Source: Mitsuaria chitosanitabida ATCC BAA-476 = NBRC 102408 (lineage in GTDB: Bacteria > Pseudomonadota > Gammaproteobacteria > Burkholderiales > Burkholderiaceae_C). Taken from it: a DNA stretch of 64,000 nucleotides. Location: contig NZ_BCYP01000020.1 in NCBI RefSeq assembly GCF_001598255.1, positions 1 to 64,000 of the forward strand. Direction: 5' to 3'. The translations under genes were made by a program, and so were the position numbers. Below, one piece after another: positions 39,415-48,173 of the stretch. Below the pieces are notes generated by a model. It did no database searches. It worked only from the letters and a program-made list of their open reading frames with translations, and was not told where the DNA came from. The stretch's first letter is position 1. Each line of letters begins with the position of its first letter.

Positions 39415-40800
39415 ATGACGCCCCCCACCGATTCCCCCCTGTCGGCCTTCCCCGAGGACACCACCCTCGCCGGCCTGGCCGACCTGCCGGAGCAGATCGG
39501 CAAATACCGCGTGCTGCGGCGTCTGGGCGAGGGAGCGACCAGCGACGTCTTCCTGGCGATGGACGACTTCAAGGGACAGGAAGTCGCGATCAAGCGCATG
39601 CGCAGCTGGTCCGGCGGCGGCCGCGGCGAGGAGGACACCCTCAGCATCCGCTTCTTCGCCGCCGAGGCCGCGCTGGCCGGCCGGCTGCAGCATCCCAACG
39701 TCGTCCAGATCCTGGACGCGGTGCAGGACGGGGACCTCCCGTATCTCGTCATGGAGTACGTCCATGGCGTGACACTCAAGCACTTCTGCCGCAGCGACCG
39801 GCTGCTGCCGCTGGACCAGATCGTCGAACTCGGGTTCAAGTGCGCGATGGCGCTGTCCTACGTGTTCCGCCAGGGCGTGGTCCACCGCGACATCAAGCCC
39901 GCCAACCTGCTGGCCGTGCTGGACAACCAGGGGCAGGTCACCGACGTGAAGGTCAGCGACTTCGGCAGCGCGCTCAACCTGAACGCCGACATGACGCAGG
40001 TGCATCGCGTCGGCTCGCTGGCCTACATGCCGCCCGAGCAGATCGAGGGCGGCGACGTCGGCGCGCAGGCCGACATCTACGCGCTGGGCGCGGTGCTCTA
40101 CCACCTGGTCTGCGGCCGCCCCCCGTTCGACGCGCCCAACCAGATGGCGCTGATGCATCAGATCTACCACCAGGCGCCGCAGTCGCTGCTGGGTCAGCGC
40201 GGTGGCGTCACGGCCGAGCTCGACGCCGTCGTCCTGCGCGCGCTGGCCAAGCACCCGCACGAGCGCTATCCGGACTGGGAGTCCTTCGGCCAGGCGCTGT
40301 CGGACCTGGTCGCGCGGCAGCTGGTGCCGCTGGCGCGGCTCAACGAGGTCAAGGACTCGGAGCGTTTCAACCTGCTGCGCGGCCTGGAGTTCTTCGCCGC
40401 CTTCGGCGACGTCGAGCTGTGGGAGGTGGTGCGGCGCGCGCGCTGGCGCCGCTATCCGCTGGACTACCTGCTGTTCAAGAAGGGCCAGGAGGGCAACACC
40501 TTCCACATCATCACGCAGGGCGAGGTCGAGGTCTGGCGGGACGGCGCGCTGGTGGCGACCCTGGGGACCGGGACCTCGGTCGGCGAGATGGCCTACCTGG
40601 CGCCGAATCCCGACCTGCGTCGCCACAGCACCGACATCCGGGTGACCGATCTTTGCACGACGGTGTCCTTCACCCCGGAGTCCCTGGGCCAGTTGAGCCC
40701 TGAATGCCAACACCGTTTCGACCGGGCTTTCATCCAGGTTCTGGTCAGGCGACTCCACCTTGCCCATGAGGCGCTGGCTCATCCACGCCGAATCATGTGA
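39415..40800 (+). CDS. Ser/Thr protein kinase fused to a cyclic-nucleotide-binding domain
   Basis: A 461-residue soluble protein. The kinase domain spans about residues 30-300: glycine loop LGEGATSDVF, Lys60 in VAIKRM, catalytic Asp159 in HRDIKPANLL, and Asp182 in DFGSAL. From about residue 318 a cyclic-nucleotide-binding fold follows (LRGLEFFAAFGDVELWEVV, then FKKGQEGNTFHIITQGEVEVWRDGALVATLGTGTSVGEMAYL). It keeps the GE of the phosphate-binding cassette, but the Arg that contacts cyclic phosphate is not in its canonical place, so nucleotide binding is uncertain. ATG 39415 is chosen over a GTG at 39367. An ATP-regulated or cAMP-regulated kinase is inferred. Confidence 0.9.
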   Translation: MTPPTDSPLSAFPEDTTLAGLADLPEQIGKYRVLRRLGEGATSDVFLAMDDFKGQEVAIKRMRSWSGGGRGEEDTLSIRFFAAEAALAGRLQHPNVVQILDAVQDGDLPYLVMEYVHGVTLKHFCRSDRLLPLDQIVELGFKCAMALSYVFRQGVVHRDIKPANLLAVLDNQGQVTDVKVSDFGSALNLNADMTQVHRVGSLAYMPPEQIEGGDVGAQADIYALGAVLYHLVCGRPPFDAPNQMALMHQIYHQAPQSLLGQRGGVTAELDAVVLRALAKHPHERYPDWESFGQALSDLVARQLVPLARLNEVKDSERFNLLRGLEFFAAFGDVELWEVVRRARWRRYPLDYLLFKKGQEGNTFHIITQGEVEVWRDGALVATLGTGTSVGEMAYLAPNPDLRRHSTDIRVTDLCTTVSFTPESLGQLSPECQHRFDRAFIQVLVRRLHLAHEALAHPRRIM

Positions 40801-40960
40801 GTTGGCGACTCGCGCATGCGAGTCAGCGGGGCACGCGATTCATGTCCCCTTGTTCCAGTGAGCCAAATCCGCCACAGCCGTCAACCGCGATTGAGAGCCT
40901 GCCGTTGGTGTGCTCCACTGGCCACGAGGTCCTGTTCCCAACCCCCTGTAGGAGAGAGTG

Positions 40961-41281
40961 ATGAAGCAATCGACGATGACGCTGATCGCTGGCGCGCTGC
41001 TGGCCCTGGCTTCCGTGGGCGCCCATGCCGCCGACGAGGCCAAGAAGGAGCCGACCGCGCAACAGCAGCGCATGAAGAGCTGCAACGCCGATGCCAAGGG
41101 CAAGAAGGGCGATGAGCGCAAGGCCTTCATGAGCAGCTGCCTGAAGGGCGAGTCCGCCGCCGCCTCCGCCCCGGCGATGACCGATCAGCAGACCAAGATG
41201 AAGACCTGCAACGCCGATGCCAAGGGCAAGACCGGCGATGCCCGCAAGGCCTTCATGAAGGAATGCCTGTCGGCGAAGTGA
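40961..41281 (+). CDS. PsiF-repeat periplasmic protein
   Basis: A 106-residue secreted protein with a signal peptide at 1-24 (LIAGALLALASVGAHAA). Two PsiF repeats follow (about 37-66 and 75-105), each with M-K-x-C-N-A-D-A-K-G-K and K-A-F-M-x-x-C-L, so each has a Cys pair likely to form a disulfide. E. coli psiF is phosphate-starvation inducible, but I found no Pho box here. Start ATG at 40961 has AGGAGAG six bases upstream. Function is unknown. Confidence 0.9.
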   Translation: MKQSTMTLIAGALLALASVGAHAADEAKKEPTAQQQRMKSCNADAKGKKGDERKAFMSSCLKGESAAASAPAMTDQQTKMKTCNADAKGKTGDARKAFMKECLSAK

Positions 41282-41337
41282 GTTGAGCGGCGAGGGCGGC
41301 GCGCGTCGCCGCCTCGACGTCCGTCGACGAGATGAAG

Positions 41338-41361
41338 CAAGGCCCTCGCGAGAGGGCCTTG
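41338..41361. terminator. Bidirectional terminator between psiF-like gene and DUF2214 gene
   Basis: A 10-bp perfect stem CAAGGCCCTC/GAGGGCCTTG with loop GCGA sits between two convergent genes, only seven bases from the minus-strand stop. The flanking T-tracts are weak on both strands, but position and stem strength fit a shared terminator. Confidence 0.7.
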
Positions 41362-41367
41362 TCGTTC

Positions 41368-41823
41368 CTACGTCGTCAGGACGCCGCGCGCGAGCATCAC
41401 CGCGGCGATCGGGATCAGCATCAGCAGGTGCGCCTGGATCATCACGAGGCGGCGCGTGGCGCGGACCTCGGTCTCGGCGGGCAGGCCCGCGCCGGCATCG
41501 AGCGCCTTGACCCAGCGGCGGTAGGTCAGCGTCGGCTTGATCGACATCAGCCCGATCACCACGAACAGCGTCACCTTCACATGCAGCAGCGGCTGGTGCC
41601 AGTACCAGTCCGTGCCCTTCATGCCCCACACCGTGCGCGCGATGCCGGTCAGCAGCACCGCCACCGCGGTCGCGCCGTAGATCGCGTCCAGCCGCGCGAG
41701 ACGCCGCACCACCGCGGCGTTCAGCCATTCCATGCGGCACAGCGCCGCCTGGCTCGACAGGAACACGACCAGGCTGAGGATCGCCAGGAGGTGCAGGCCG
41801 GCGAGCAGGGCTTCTTGCTTCAT
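41368..41823 (-). CDS. DUF2214-family small membrane protein
   Basis: A 151-residue protein with four membrane helices (about 5-25, 48-66, 80-97 and 128-147). The sequence RMEWLNAAVVRRLARLDAIYGATAV, the GMKGTDWYWHQPLLHVKV segment and the paired His residues match the DUF2214 family, which resembles CopD-like four-helix membrane proteins. Function is unknown. Its start overlaps the LysR gene stop by four bases, so the regulator and this protein are cotranscribed. Confidence 0.82.
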   Translation of the reverse strand: MKQEALLAGLHLLAILSLVVFLSSQAALCRMEWLNAAVVRRLARLDAIYGATAVAVLLTGIARTVWGMKGTDWYWHQPLLHVKVTLFVVIGLMSIKPTLTYRRWVKALDAGAGLPAETEVRATRRLVMIQAHLLMLIPIAAVMLARGVLTT

Positions 41824-42746
41824 GAGGTCTCCCAGGTGGAGGCGCGCGCCCAGTAGTCGGCGCTGCCGTAGTGTTGCTTGAGAAAGTCTATCCAGAGCCG
41901 CACCCGCAGCGGCAGGTGCTTGCGCTGCGGCAGCATCGCGAAGATGCCGTTGGGCGGCGCGGCGAAGTCGTCCAGCACGCTGACCAGCTCGCCCTTGGCG
42001 ATGGCCGCGGCGACCTCCCAGGTGCTGCGCCACGCGAGCCCCAGTCCCTGCCGGCACCAGTCGTGCAAGACCTGGCCATCGCTGCAATCGAGGCGGCCGC
42101 TGGGCCGCAGATGCTGCACCTGGCCGTCGACGCGGAAGGCCCAGCCGCGCGTCTGGCTGGCGTCGGAACTCAGCGTCAGGCACTCGTGCCGCATCAGCTC
42201 CGACGGATGCCTGGGCGTTCCGGCCCGCTTCAGGTAGGACGGCGCGGCGACGCACAGCCGGCGGTTGTCGGCCAGCCGCGAGCTGATCAGGCTGGAGTCG
42301 CTCAGATCCCCCACGCGCACCGCGCAGTCGAAGCCCTCGTTCACGATGTCGACCACCCGATCGCTGAGGTTCAGCGACACGCTGACCTCCGGGTGCGTCG
42401 CGAGGAAGTCCGGCACCAGCGGCGCGACGTGGCGCCGCCCGAAACCCGCCGGCGCGGTGATGCGCAGATGCCCGCTGGCCTGGATGCCGCCGGCGCTGAC
42501 GCTGGCCTCCGCGCTGGCGAACTCCACCAGCAGGCGCTGACAGTCCTCGAGGAAGGCGCTGCCCTCGTGCGTCAGCGTGAGCTTGCGCGTCGTGCGCAGC
42601 AGCAGCTTCACGCCCAGCCGCGCCTCCAGCGCGTCGAGGCGCCGGCCCATCACCGCCGGGGCGACGCCCTCGGCCTGCGCCGCCGCGGTCAGGCTGCCCT
42701 TGGTGGCGACCAGCACGAAGGACTCGATCTGTTTGAGGCGATCCAT
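41820..42746 (-). CDS. LysR-family transcriptional regulator
   Basis: A 308-residue LTTR. The N-terminal winged helix (residues 1-60: MDRLKQIESFVLVATKGSLTAAAQAEGVAPAVMGRRLDALEARLGVKLLLRTTRKLTLTHEG) is followed by a periplasmic-binding-protein-like effector domain (about 90-295). It is divergent from malate synthase G with 210 bases between the starts, and a T-N11-A dyad lies in that gap, so glcB is a plausible target. The effector is unknown. It is coupled to the DUF2214 gene. Confidence 0.93.
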   Translation of the reverse strand: MDRLKQIESFVLVATKGSLTAAAQAEGVAPAVMGRRLDALEARLGVKLLLRTTRKLTLTHEGSAFLEDCQRLLVEFASAEASVSAGGIQASGHLRITAPAGFGRRHVAPLVPDFLATHPEVSVSLNLSDRVVDIVNEGFDCAVRVGDLSDSSLISSRLADNRRLCVAAPSYLKRAGTPRHPSELMRHECLTLSSDASQTRGWAFRVDGQVQHLRPSGRLDCSDGQVLHDWCRQGLGLAWRSTWEVAAAIAKGELVSVLDDFAAPPNGIFAMLPQRKHLPLRVRLWIDFLKQHYGSADYWARASTWETS

Positions 42747-42803
42747 GGCCGGCGATTGTTGGACCGTTCCATCGCCTCAGGCAATGAATGAAGACCCTTG
42801 TCG

Positions 42804-42818
42804 TTGCGATTTGTGCAA
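42804..42818. promoter_or_regulatory. Candidate LysR-type operator (T-N11-A dyad)
   Basis: TTGCGATTTGTGCAA is a dyad with arms TTGC and GCAA and contains T-N11-A, the LTTR consensus. It lies 58 bases before the LysR start and 139 bases before glcB, in the shared divergent region. This is the expected place for an autoregulatory recognition site. Confidence 0.5.
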
Positions 42819-42956
42819 AAAAGTCAGGGATCTCCGACCAGGGCCGACATGAATCGGCCCGCCTTCCCGGCCTACAGTCGGACGCATCGGATCCTCCGTG
42901 GATCACCCGTCTCCCCCCCGTTCCTCGACCTTCCACCGTCTCTTGCAGGAGCCGCC

Positions 42957-45146
42957 ATGAGCGCACGCAGCCAACACCATCGCCTCCACATCGACGCCGC
43001 CCTGGCCCGGTTCATCGAGACCGAGGCCCTGGCCGGCACCGGCATCGAGCCGGCCGCCTTCTGGTCCGGCTTCGACGCGCTGGCGCATGACCTGGCCCCG
43101 AAGAACGCCGCCCTGCTGGCCGAGCGCGATCGGCTCCAGACCGAGATCGACGGCTGGCACCGCGCGCATCCCGGTCCGATCCAGGACATGGCCGCCTACC
43201 AGGCCTTCCTGACGAGCATCGGCTACCTTGTGCCGCAACCGGCCGATCCGCGCGCCACGACCTCGAACGTCGACGCCGAGCTCGCCATCCAGGCCGGCCC
43301 GCAACTGGTGGTGCCCATCCTCAACGCCCGCTACGCGCTGAACGCCGCCAACGCGCGTTGGGGCTCGCTGTACGACGCGCTCTACGGGACCGACGTGATC
43401 CCCGAGACCGATGGCGCCGAGCGCGCCGGCGGCTACAACCCGGCGCGCGGCGCCAAGGTGATCGCCTTCGCCCGCGAGGTGCTGGATCAGGCGGCGCCGC
43501 TGGCGGGCGCCTCGCACGTGGACGCCGCGGGCTATCGCGTCGACGGCACCGCGCTCGCGGTGACGCTCCGGGACGGCCGCGTCGCCGCGCTGGCCGATCC
43601 GGCCCAGTTCATCGGCTACCTGGGCGAGGCGAACGCACCGACCGCCGTCCTGCTGCGCCACAACGGCCTGCACCTCGAGATCCAGATCGACCGCGCCTCG
43701 GCCATCGGCAAGACCGACGCGGCCGGCGTGTCCGACCTGCTGATGGAAGCCGCGCTGTCGACCATCCTGGACCTGGAGGACTCGATCGCCGCGGTCGACG
43801 CCGAGGACAAGCTCCTGGCCTACCGCAACTGGCTGGGCATCCTGCGCGGCTCGCTGACGGAGGAGGTCAGCAAGGGCGGCCGCAGCTTCGTGCGCCGCCT
43901 CAATCCGGACCGCGTCTACAAGTCCGCCAAGGGCGGCGAGGACGTGGTGCTGGCCGGCCGCTCGCTGCTGTTCGTGCGCAACGTCGGCCACCTGATGACC
44001 AACCCGGCCATCCTGCTCGACGGCGGCAAGGAGATCCCCGAGGGGATCATGGACGCGGTCATCACCACGCTGATCGCGCTGCACGACCTGCGCCAGCTGT
44101 CGGGCTCGGGCCTGCGCAACTCGCGCCAGGGCTCGATCTACATCGTCAAGCCCAAGATGCACGGTCCGGCCGAGGTGGCCTTCGCCAACGAGCTGTTCGG
44201 CCGCGTCGAGCAGCTGCTGGGCCTGCCGGCCTCCACGGTGAAGCTGGGCATCATGGACGAGGAGCGCCGCACCAGCGTCAACCTGGCGGCCTGCATCGCC
44301 GCCGCGCCCAGCCGCGTGGCCTTCATCAACACCGGCTTCCTGGACCGCACCGGCGACGAGATGCACACCGCCATGCTGGCCGGTCCGATGCTGCGCAAGG
44401 GCGACATGAAGTCCAGCGCCTGGATCCAGGCCTATGAGCGCAGCAACGTGCTGGTGGGCCTGTCGGCCGGCCTGCGCGGCCGCGCCCAGATCGGCAAGGG
44501 CATGTGGGCCATGCCCGACCTGATGGCCGCGATGCTGGAGCAGAAGATCGCCCATCCCAAGGCCGGCGCCAACACCGCCTGGGTCCCGAGCCCGACGGCC
44601 GCCACCCTGCACGCGCTGCACTACCACCGCGTCAGCGTCGCCCAGGTCCAGCAGCAGATCGAGGCCGAGGCGCCATCCGTCGACCGCGCCGAGCTGCTGG
44701 CGCGCCTGCTCACCGTGCCGGTGGCCGCCTCGCCGACCTGGTCCGACACCGAGAAGCAGCAGGAGCTGGACAACAACATCCAGGGCATCCTGGGCTATGT
44801 GGTGCGCTGGATCGACCAGGGGGTGGGCTGCTCCAAGGTGCCGGACATCAATGGGGTCGGCCTGATGGAGGACCGCGCCACGCTGCGCATCTCCAGCCAG
44901 CACGTGGCCAACTGGCTGCTCCATGGCGTCGTCACCGAGCAACAGGTGCGCGCGACCTTCGAGCGCATGGCCGCGGTAGTCGACGGCCAGAACGCCGGGG
45001 ATGCCCTCTACGAACCCATGGCCGGCCATCCGGAGAGCATGGCCTACCAGGCCGCGCTGGACCTGGTGTTCAAGGGCCGCGAGCAGCCCAGCGGCTACAC
45101 CGAGCCGCTGCTGCACGCCTGGCGCCAGAAGCGCAAGGCCCGCTGA
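42957..45146 (+). CDS. glcB: Malate synthase G
   Basis: A 729-residue monomeric malate synthase G that condenses glyoxylate and acetyl-CoA to malate. Length matches E. coli GlcB (723). Family landmarks include [33 protein letters not shown] (metal-binding Glu-Asp), [49 protein letters not shown] (Mg-binding Glu and Asp) and the C-terminal catalytic loop [19 protein letters not shown]. Start ATG at 42957 has AGGAG upstream. It stands alone; no glycolate oxidase or isocitrate lyase genes adjoin. Confidence 0.97.
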   Translation: MSARSQHHRLHIDAALARFIETEALAGTGIEPAAFWSGFDALAHDLAPKNAALLAERDRLQTEIDGWHRAHPGPIQDMAAYQAFLTSIGYLVPQPADPRATTSNVDAELAIQAGPQLVVPILNARYALNAANARWGSLYDALYGTDVIPETDGAERAGGYNPARGAKVIAFAREVLDQAAPLAGASHVDAAGYRVDGTALAVTLRDGRVAALADPAQFIGYLGEANAPTAVLLRHNGLHLEIQIDRASAIGKTDAAGVSDLLMEAALSTILDLEDSIAAVDAEDKLLAYRNWLGILRGSLTEEVSKGGRSFVRRLNPDRVYKSAKGGEDVVLAGRSLLFVRNVGHLMTNPAILLDGGKEIPEGIMDAVITTLIALHDLRQLSGSGLRNSRQGSIYIVKPKMHGPAEVAFANELFGRVEQLLGLPASTVKLGIMDEERRTSVNLAACIAAAPSRVAFINTGFLDRTGDEMHTAMLAGPMLRKGDMKSSAWIQAYERSNVLVGLSAGLRGRAQIGKGMWAMPDLMAAMLEQKIAHPKAGANTAWVPSPTAATLHALHYHRVSVAQVQQQIEAEAPSVDRAELLARLLTVPVAASPTWSDTEKQQELDNNIQGILGYVVRWIDQGVGCSKVPDINGVGLMEDRATLRISSQHVANWLLHGVVTEQQVRATFERMAAVVDGQNAGDALYEPMAGHPESMAYQAALDLVFKGREQPSGYTEPLLHAWRQKRKAR

Positions 45147-45169
45147 CGCGGCGCCTGCCCCCTGAAGCG

Positions 45170-45194
45170 GAAGCGGCCCCGAGTGGGCCGCTTC
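45170..45194 (+). terminator. Terminator after glcB
   Basis: A 10-bp stem GAAGCGGCCC/GGGCCGCTTC with a five-base loop, followed by CTCCTT. It lies 24 bases past the stop codon. The T-tract is interrupted. Confidence 0.75.
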
Positions 45195-45278
45195 CTCCTT
45201 GAGGCCGCGCGCCCGAATCGCACGGCGATCATTTTTATCAAATAGGGGTCATTCCGGATCTACCACGGGCGTCGCGCC

Positions 45279-45313
45279 TTTCTAAAGTTTCAGTTTTATC
45301 ACTTTAGAAAACT
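45279..45313 (+). promoter_or_regulatory. AT-rich inverted repeat just before a TonB-receptor start
   Basis: TTTCTAAAGT (45279-45288) is repeated inverted as ACTTTAGAAA (45301-45310). A second, mutually exclusive pair AGTTTT (45292-45297)/AAAACT (45308-45313) overlaps its right arm. The start codon is at 45315 and no Shine-Dalgarno sequence is visible, so the structure covers the ribosome entry region. It may be an operator or an RNA switch; it stands out strongly against the GC-rich background. Confidence 0.55.
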
Positions 45314-45314
45314 C

Positions 45315-48017
45315 ATGACCCCAACGCCTCGTCGCCATCCCGTGGGCCTGGCCGCGCTGCTGGCCGTCGCCTCGCTGGGCACCGCCCACGCCCAGACCGC
45401 CGCCCCGACCACGCCCCAGCAGCTCGGACGCATCGAGATCACCGGCTCCGCGATCAAGCGGTCGATCGCGGATGAGGGCGCGTTGCCGATCTCGGTGCTC
45501 AAGGTCGAGGACCTGCGCCGATCCGGCGTCAGCAGCGTCGAACAGATCGTGGACCTGCTGGCCGCCAGCCAGTCCAGCAACACGGGCTCCAACTCCATCG
45601 GCGCGAGCACCGGCGGCGCCAGCTACGCCAACCTGCGCGGCCTGGGCAGCAACAAGACCCTGATCCTGCTGAACGGCCGCCGCGTCACGGCCTTCGCCTT
45701 CGGCGCCGACGCGGTCGACCTGAACGCCATCCCCTTCGCGGTGATCGACCGCGTCGAGGTGCTGCGCGACGGCGCGTCCGCGGTCTACGGGACCGATGCG
45801 ATCGGCGGCGTCATCAACTTCATCACCCGCAACAGCTACCGCGGCGGCCAGCTCGTCGTCGAGGCCAGCCGGCCGCAGCAGGCGGGCGGTCGCAAGGAGG
45901 GCGGTTCCGTGTCGCTGGGCTTCGGCGACCTGGAGAAGGACCGCATCAACGTCTGGGGCAGCTTCGACCAGCGGCGCCAGCAGCGCGTGCGTGCCCTGGA
46001 CCGCGACTTCGCCAAGACCGGCATCCTGCCCGCGCGCGGCGTGTCGGGCAGCTCCGGCACCACCTTCCCGGGCAACTTCAGCCAGGGCAACCTCAGCGGC
46101 AATCCCGCCGCCCCCGGCTGCGCGCCGCCGCTGTCGCTGCTCAGTCCGACCAATCCCGGCGCCTGCATCTTCGACTTCAGCTCGACCATCGACATCCTGC
46201 CCGACGTCCGCCAGCAGACGCTGGCCGGGCGCTTCAGCGCGAAGCTGGGCGAGGACCACCTGTTCACGCTGGACGGCATGTCGACGACCAACGACAACAC
46301 CTCGCGCGTCGCCCCGGATCCGGTCTCCGGCCTCACGATCCGGCCGGACAACCCCTTCTACCCGAGCACCTATCCGGGGCTGGACACGACCCGGCCCGTC
46401 AGCGCCGGCTGGCGCATGGTGCCGGCGGGCCCCCGGACCAATGGCGCGCACTCGAGCGCCGAGCGGCTGGTGGCCGACGTCTCGGGCACGGTGAGGGACT
46501 GGGACTACAAGGTCGGCGCGCTGTACTCGCGCAGCCGGGCCAGCGACGAGGCGGTCGACGGCTACGTGAACGCGGCCTTCGTGCGCGACCAGGTCGCCGC
46601 CGGCCGGCTGAATCCCTTCGCGCCGGCCACGCCGGCGCAGCTGGCGATCATCGAGCAGGCCAAGCGACGCGGCGTGTTCAGCGACGCGGTCGGCACGACC
46701 CGGAGCATCGACGCGCGCGTCAGCGGCGAGCTGTTCGCGCTGCCCGGCGGGCGCGCGGCGATGGCGATTTCCGGCGAGTTCCGCAAGGAGGACTACCGCA
46801 ACGACACCCACGACGAGGTGGTGCTGTCCATCCCGTCGGCCGGACGCTCGCCCAACCACGTGAGCGGTCGCCGTGACGTGAAGGCGCTGGGGATCGAGCT
46901 CCTGCTGCCGCTGCACAAGATGGCGGAGGTCCAGTTGGCGCTGCGCACGGACGATTACTCCGACGCCGGCCGCACGACCAATCCCAAGATCGGCCTGCGG
47001 GTGCAGCCGATGAAGTCGCTGGCGCTGCGCGCCTCCTACAACACCGGCTTCCGCGCCCCCGCCCTGGACGACCTCTACGCGCCACAGTCCGTCACCTACG
47101 CGGCCGGCGCCAAGAACGACCCGCTGCTGTGCGACGCCAACGGCAAGCCCCTGATCGCCAAGGGCGGGATCGGCAGTCGCGACTGCAGCCAGCAGCCGCA
47201 GGTGCAGCTGGGCGGCAATCCGAAGCTCAAGCCGGAGAAGTCCAGGACCTTCACCGTGGGCGCGGTCTTCGAGCCGGTCAAGCAGCTGACCTTCACCGTG
47301 GACTACTGGAACATCCAGTTGCGCGACCAGATCTCCGCGCTGCCGGTCGACACCATCCTGGCCAACCCGGACCGCTACGCCGCCCGCATCTTCCGCTGCA
47401 ACGCCCTGTCCGCCAGCGAGCAGGCCGAGCTGCAGCGTTGCCAGGGCCTGTGGGGCGGCAGCCCCGCGATCGGCTATCTGGCCACCATCGCCGACAACAT
47501 CGGTCGCGTGAAGACCGACGGCCTGGATCTGGGCGCGGCCTACCAGCAGAGTCTGGGCGCCTGGGGCAACCTGTCCTTGAGCTACGAGGGCACCTACGTC
47601 CACCGCTACCTCTACCAGGACAGCCCGGACGATCCGTTCAAGAGCCGCCTGGCCTATTACCGGGACGAGAGCGTGATGTTCCGCTGGAAGCACCACCTGT
47701 CCGCGAGCTGGTCCCGGGGTGCCTGGGGCGGCCGGCTGGCGGTGCGGCACCAGAGCGGCTACCGGGACCAGAACGACGCGGCGACCGTGGTGGGCGGTCC
47801 CTCGTTCTACGGGGACGTGAAGCCCTACACCCTGGTGGACCTGTCGGGCAGCTACCAGTTCGGGAAGGCCACCTCGGTCACGCTGGGCGTGCGCAATCTC
47901 TTCGATACCGACCCGCCGTTCTCGAACCAGTCGAGCCGATCGCAGCGCGGCTTCGACTCCCGCTACACGGACGCGACCGGCCGCGCGGTCTTCGTCCGCG
48001 TGAGCGCCGGCTTCTGA
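45315..48017 (+). CDS. Large TonB-dependent receptor (Oar/TonB-Xanth-Caul-like)
   Basis: A 900-residue outer-membrane receptor. The signal peptide (1-26) ends in AHAQ. The plug at about residues 38-165 has RIEITGSAIKRS, ANLRGLGSNKTLILLNGRR, IPFAVIDRVEVLRDGASAVYGTDAIGGVINFIT. The barrel ends in FVRVSAGF. Large receptors of this kind import carbohydrates, peptides or vitamins in proteobacteria. It is closely related in plug and C-terminus to the receptor at 51776 (both end in a GxDSRYxDxTGRAxxVR strand), which suggests duplication. The ligand is unknown. Confidence 0.92.
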   Translation: MTPTPRRHPVGLAALLAVASLGTAHAQTAAPTTPQQLGRIEITGSAIKRSIADEGALPISVLKVEDLRRSGVSSVEQIVDLLAASQSSNTGSNSIGASTGGASYANLRGLGSNKTLILLNGRRVTAFAFGADAVDLNAIPFAVIDRVEVLRDGASAVYGTDAIGGVINFITRNSYRGGQLVVEASRPQQAGGRKEGGSVSLGFGDLEKDRINVWGSFDQRRQQRVRALDRDFAKTGILPARGVSGSSGTTFPGNFSQGNLSGNPAAPGCAPPLSLLSPTNPGACIFDFSSTIDILPDVRQQTLAGRFSAKLGEDHLFTLDGMSTTNDNTSRVAPDPVSGLTIRPDNPFYPSTYPGLDTTRPVSAGWRMVPAGPRTNGAHSSAERLVADVSGTVRDWDYKVGALYSRSRASDEAVDGYVNAAFVRDQVAAGRLNPFAPATPAQLAIIEQAKRRGVFSDAVGTTRSIDARVSGELFALPGGRAAMAISGEFRKEDYRNDTHDEVVLSIPSAGRSPNHVSGRRDVKALGIELLLPLHKMAEVQLALRTDDYSDAGRTTNPKIGLRVQPMKSLALRASYNTGFRAPALDDLYAPQSVTYAAGAKNDPLLCDANGKPLIAKGGIGSRDCSQQPQVQLGGNPKLKPEKSRTFTVGAVFEPVKQLTFTVDYWNIQLRDQISALPVDTILANPDRYAARIFRCNALSASEQAELQRCQGLWGGSPAIGYLATIADNIGRVKTDGLDLGAAYQQSLGAWGNLSLSYEGTYVHRYLYQDSPDDPFKSRLAYYRDESVMFRWKHHLSASWSRGAWGGRLAVRHQSGYRDQNDAATVVGGPSFYGDVKPYTLVDLSGSYQFGKATSVTLGVRNLFDTDPPFSNQSSRSQRGFDSRYTDATGRAVFVRVSAGF

Positions 48018-48042
48018 TCGGGCGTCTGGTCGGGAGATCAGA

Positions 48043-48070
48043 CGGCGGCCGATCGGTGGATCGGCCGCCG
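48043..48070 (+). terminator. Hairpin after the receptor at 45315
   Basis: A perfect 12-bp stem CGGCGGCCGATC/GATCGGCCGCCG with loop GGTG lies 26 bases past the stop. No T-tract follows on the plus strand, so termination may be factor-assisted. Confidence 0.55.
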
Positions 48071-48080
48071 GAAATGAAAA

Positions 48081-48108
48081 CACCCCGGACGCCGAGGCGA
48101 CCGGGGTG
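48081..48108 (-). terminator. Terminator after the receptor at 48174
   Basis: An 8-bp stem CACCCCGG/CCGGGGTG is followed on the minus strand by TTTTCATTT. It is 66 bases past the stop codon of the minus-strand receptor and adjoins the plus-strand hairpin, completing a convergent terminator pair. Confidence 0.75.
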
Positions 48109-48173
48109 CGTGGGAATCCGGAAGACCGCCCCGCTCACGCGGGGCGACTCCGGTCAGCCGAGTGATCCGGGGA

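Noticed and set aside
40801-40960. Pho box upstream of the PsiF-like gene
   Set aside because: I looked for CTGTCAT direct repeats and found none; only a 7-bp hairpin (40807-40824) after the kinase stop.
45225-45270. Fur-type box before the receptor at 45315
   Set aside because: The AT-rich stretch around ATCATTTTTATCAAAT has only scattered matches to the 19-bp consensus; not convincing.
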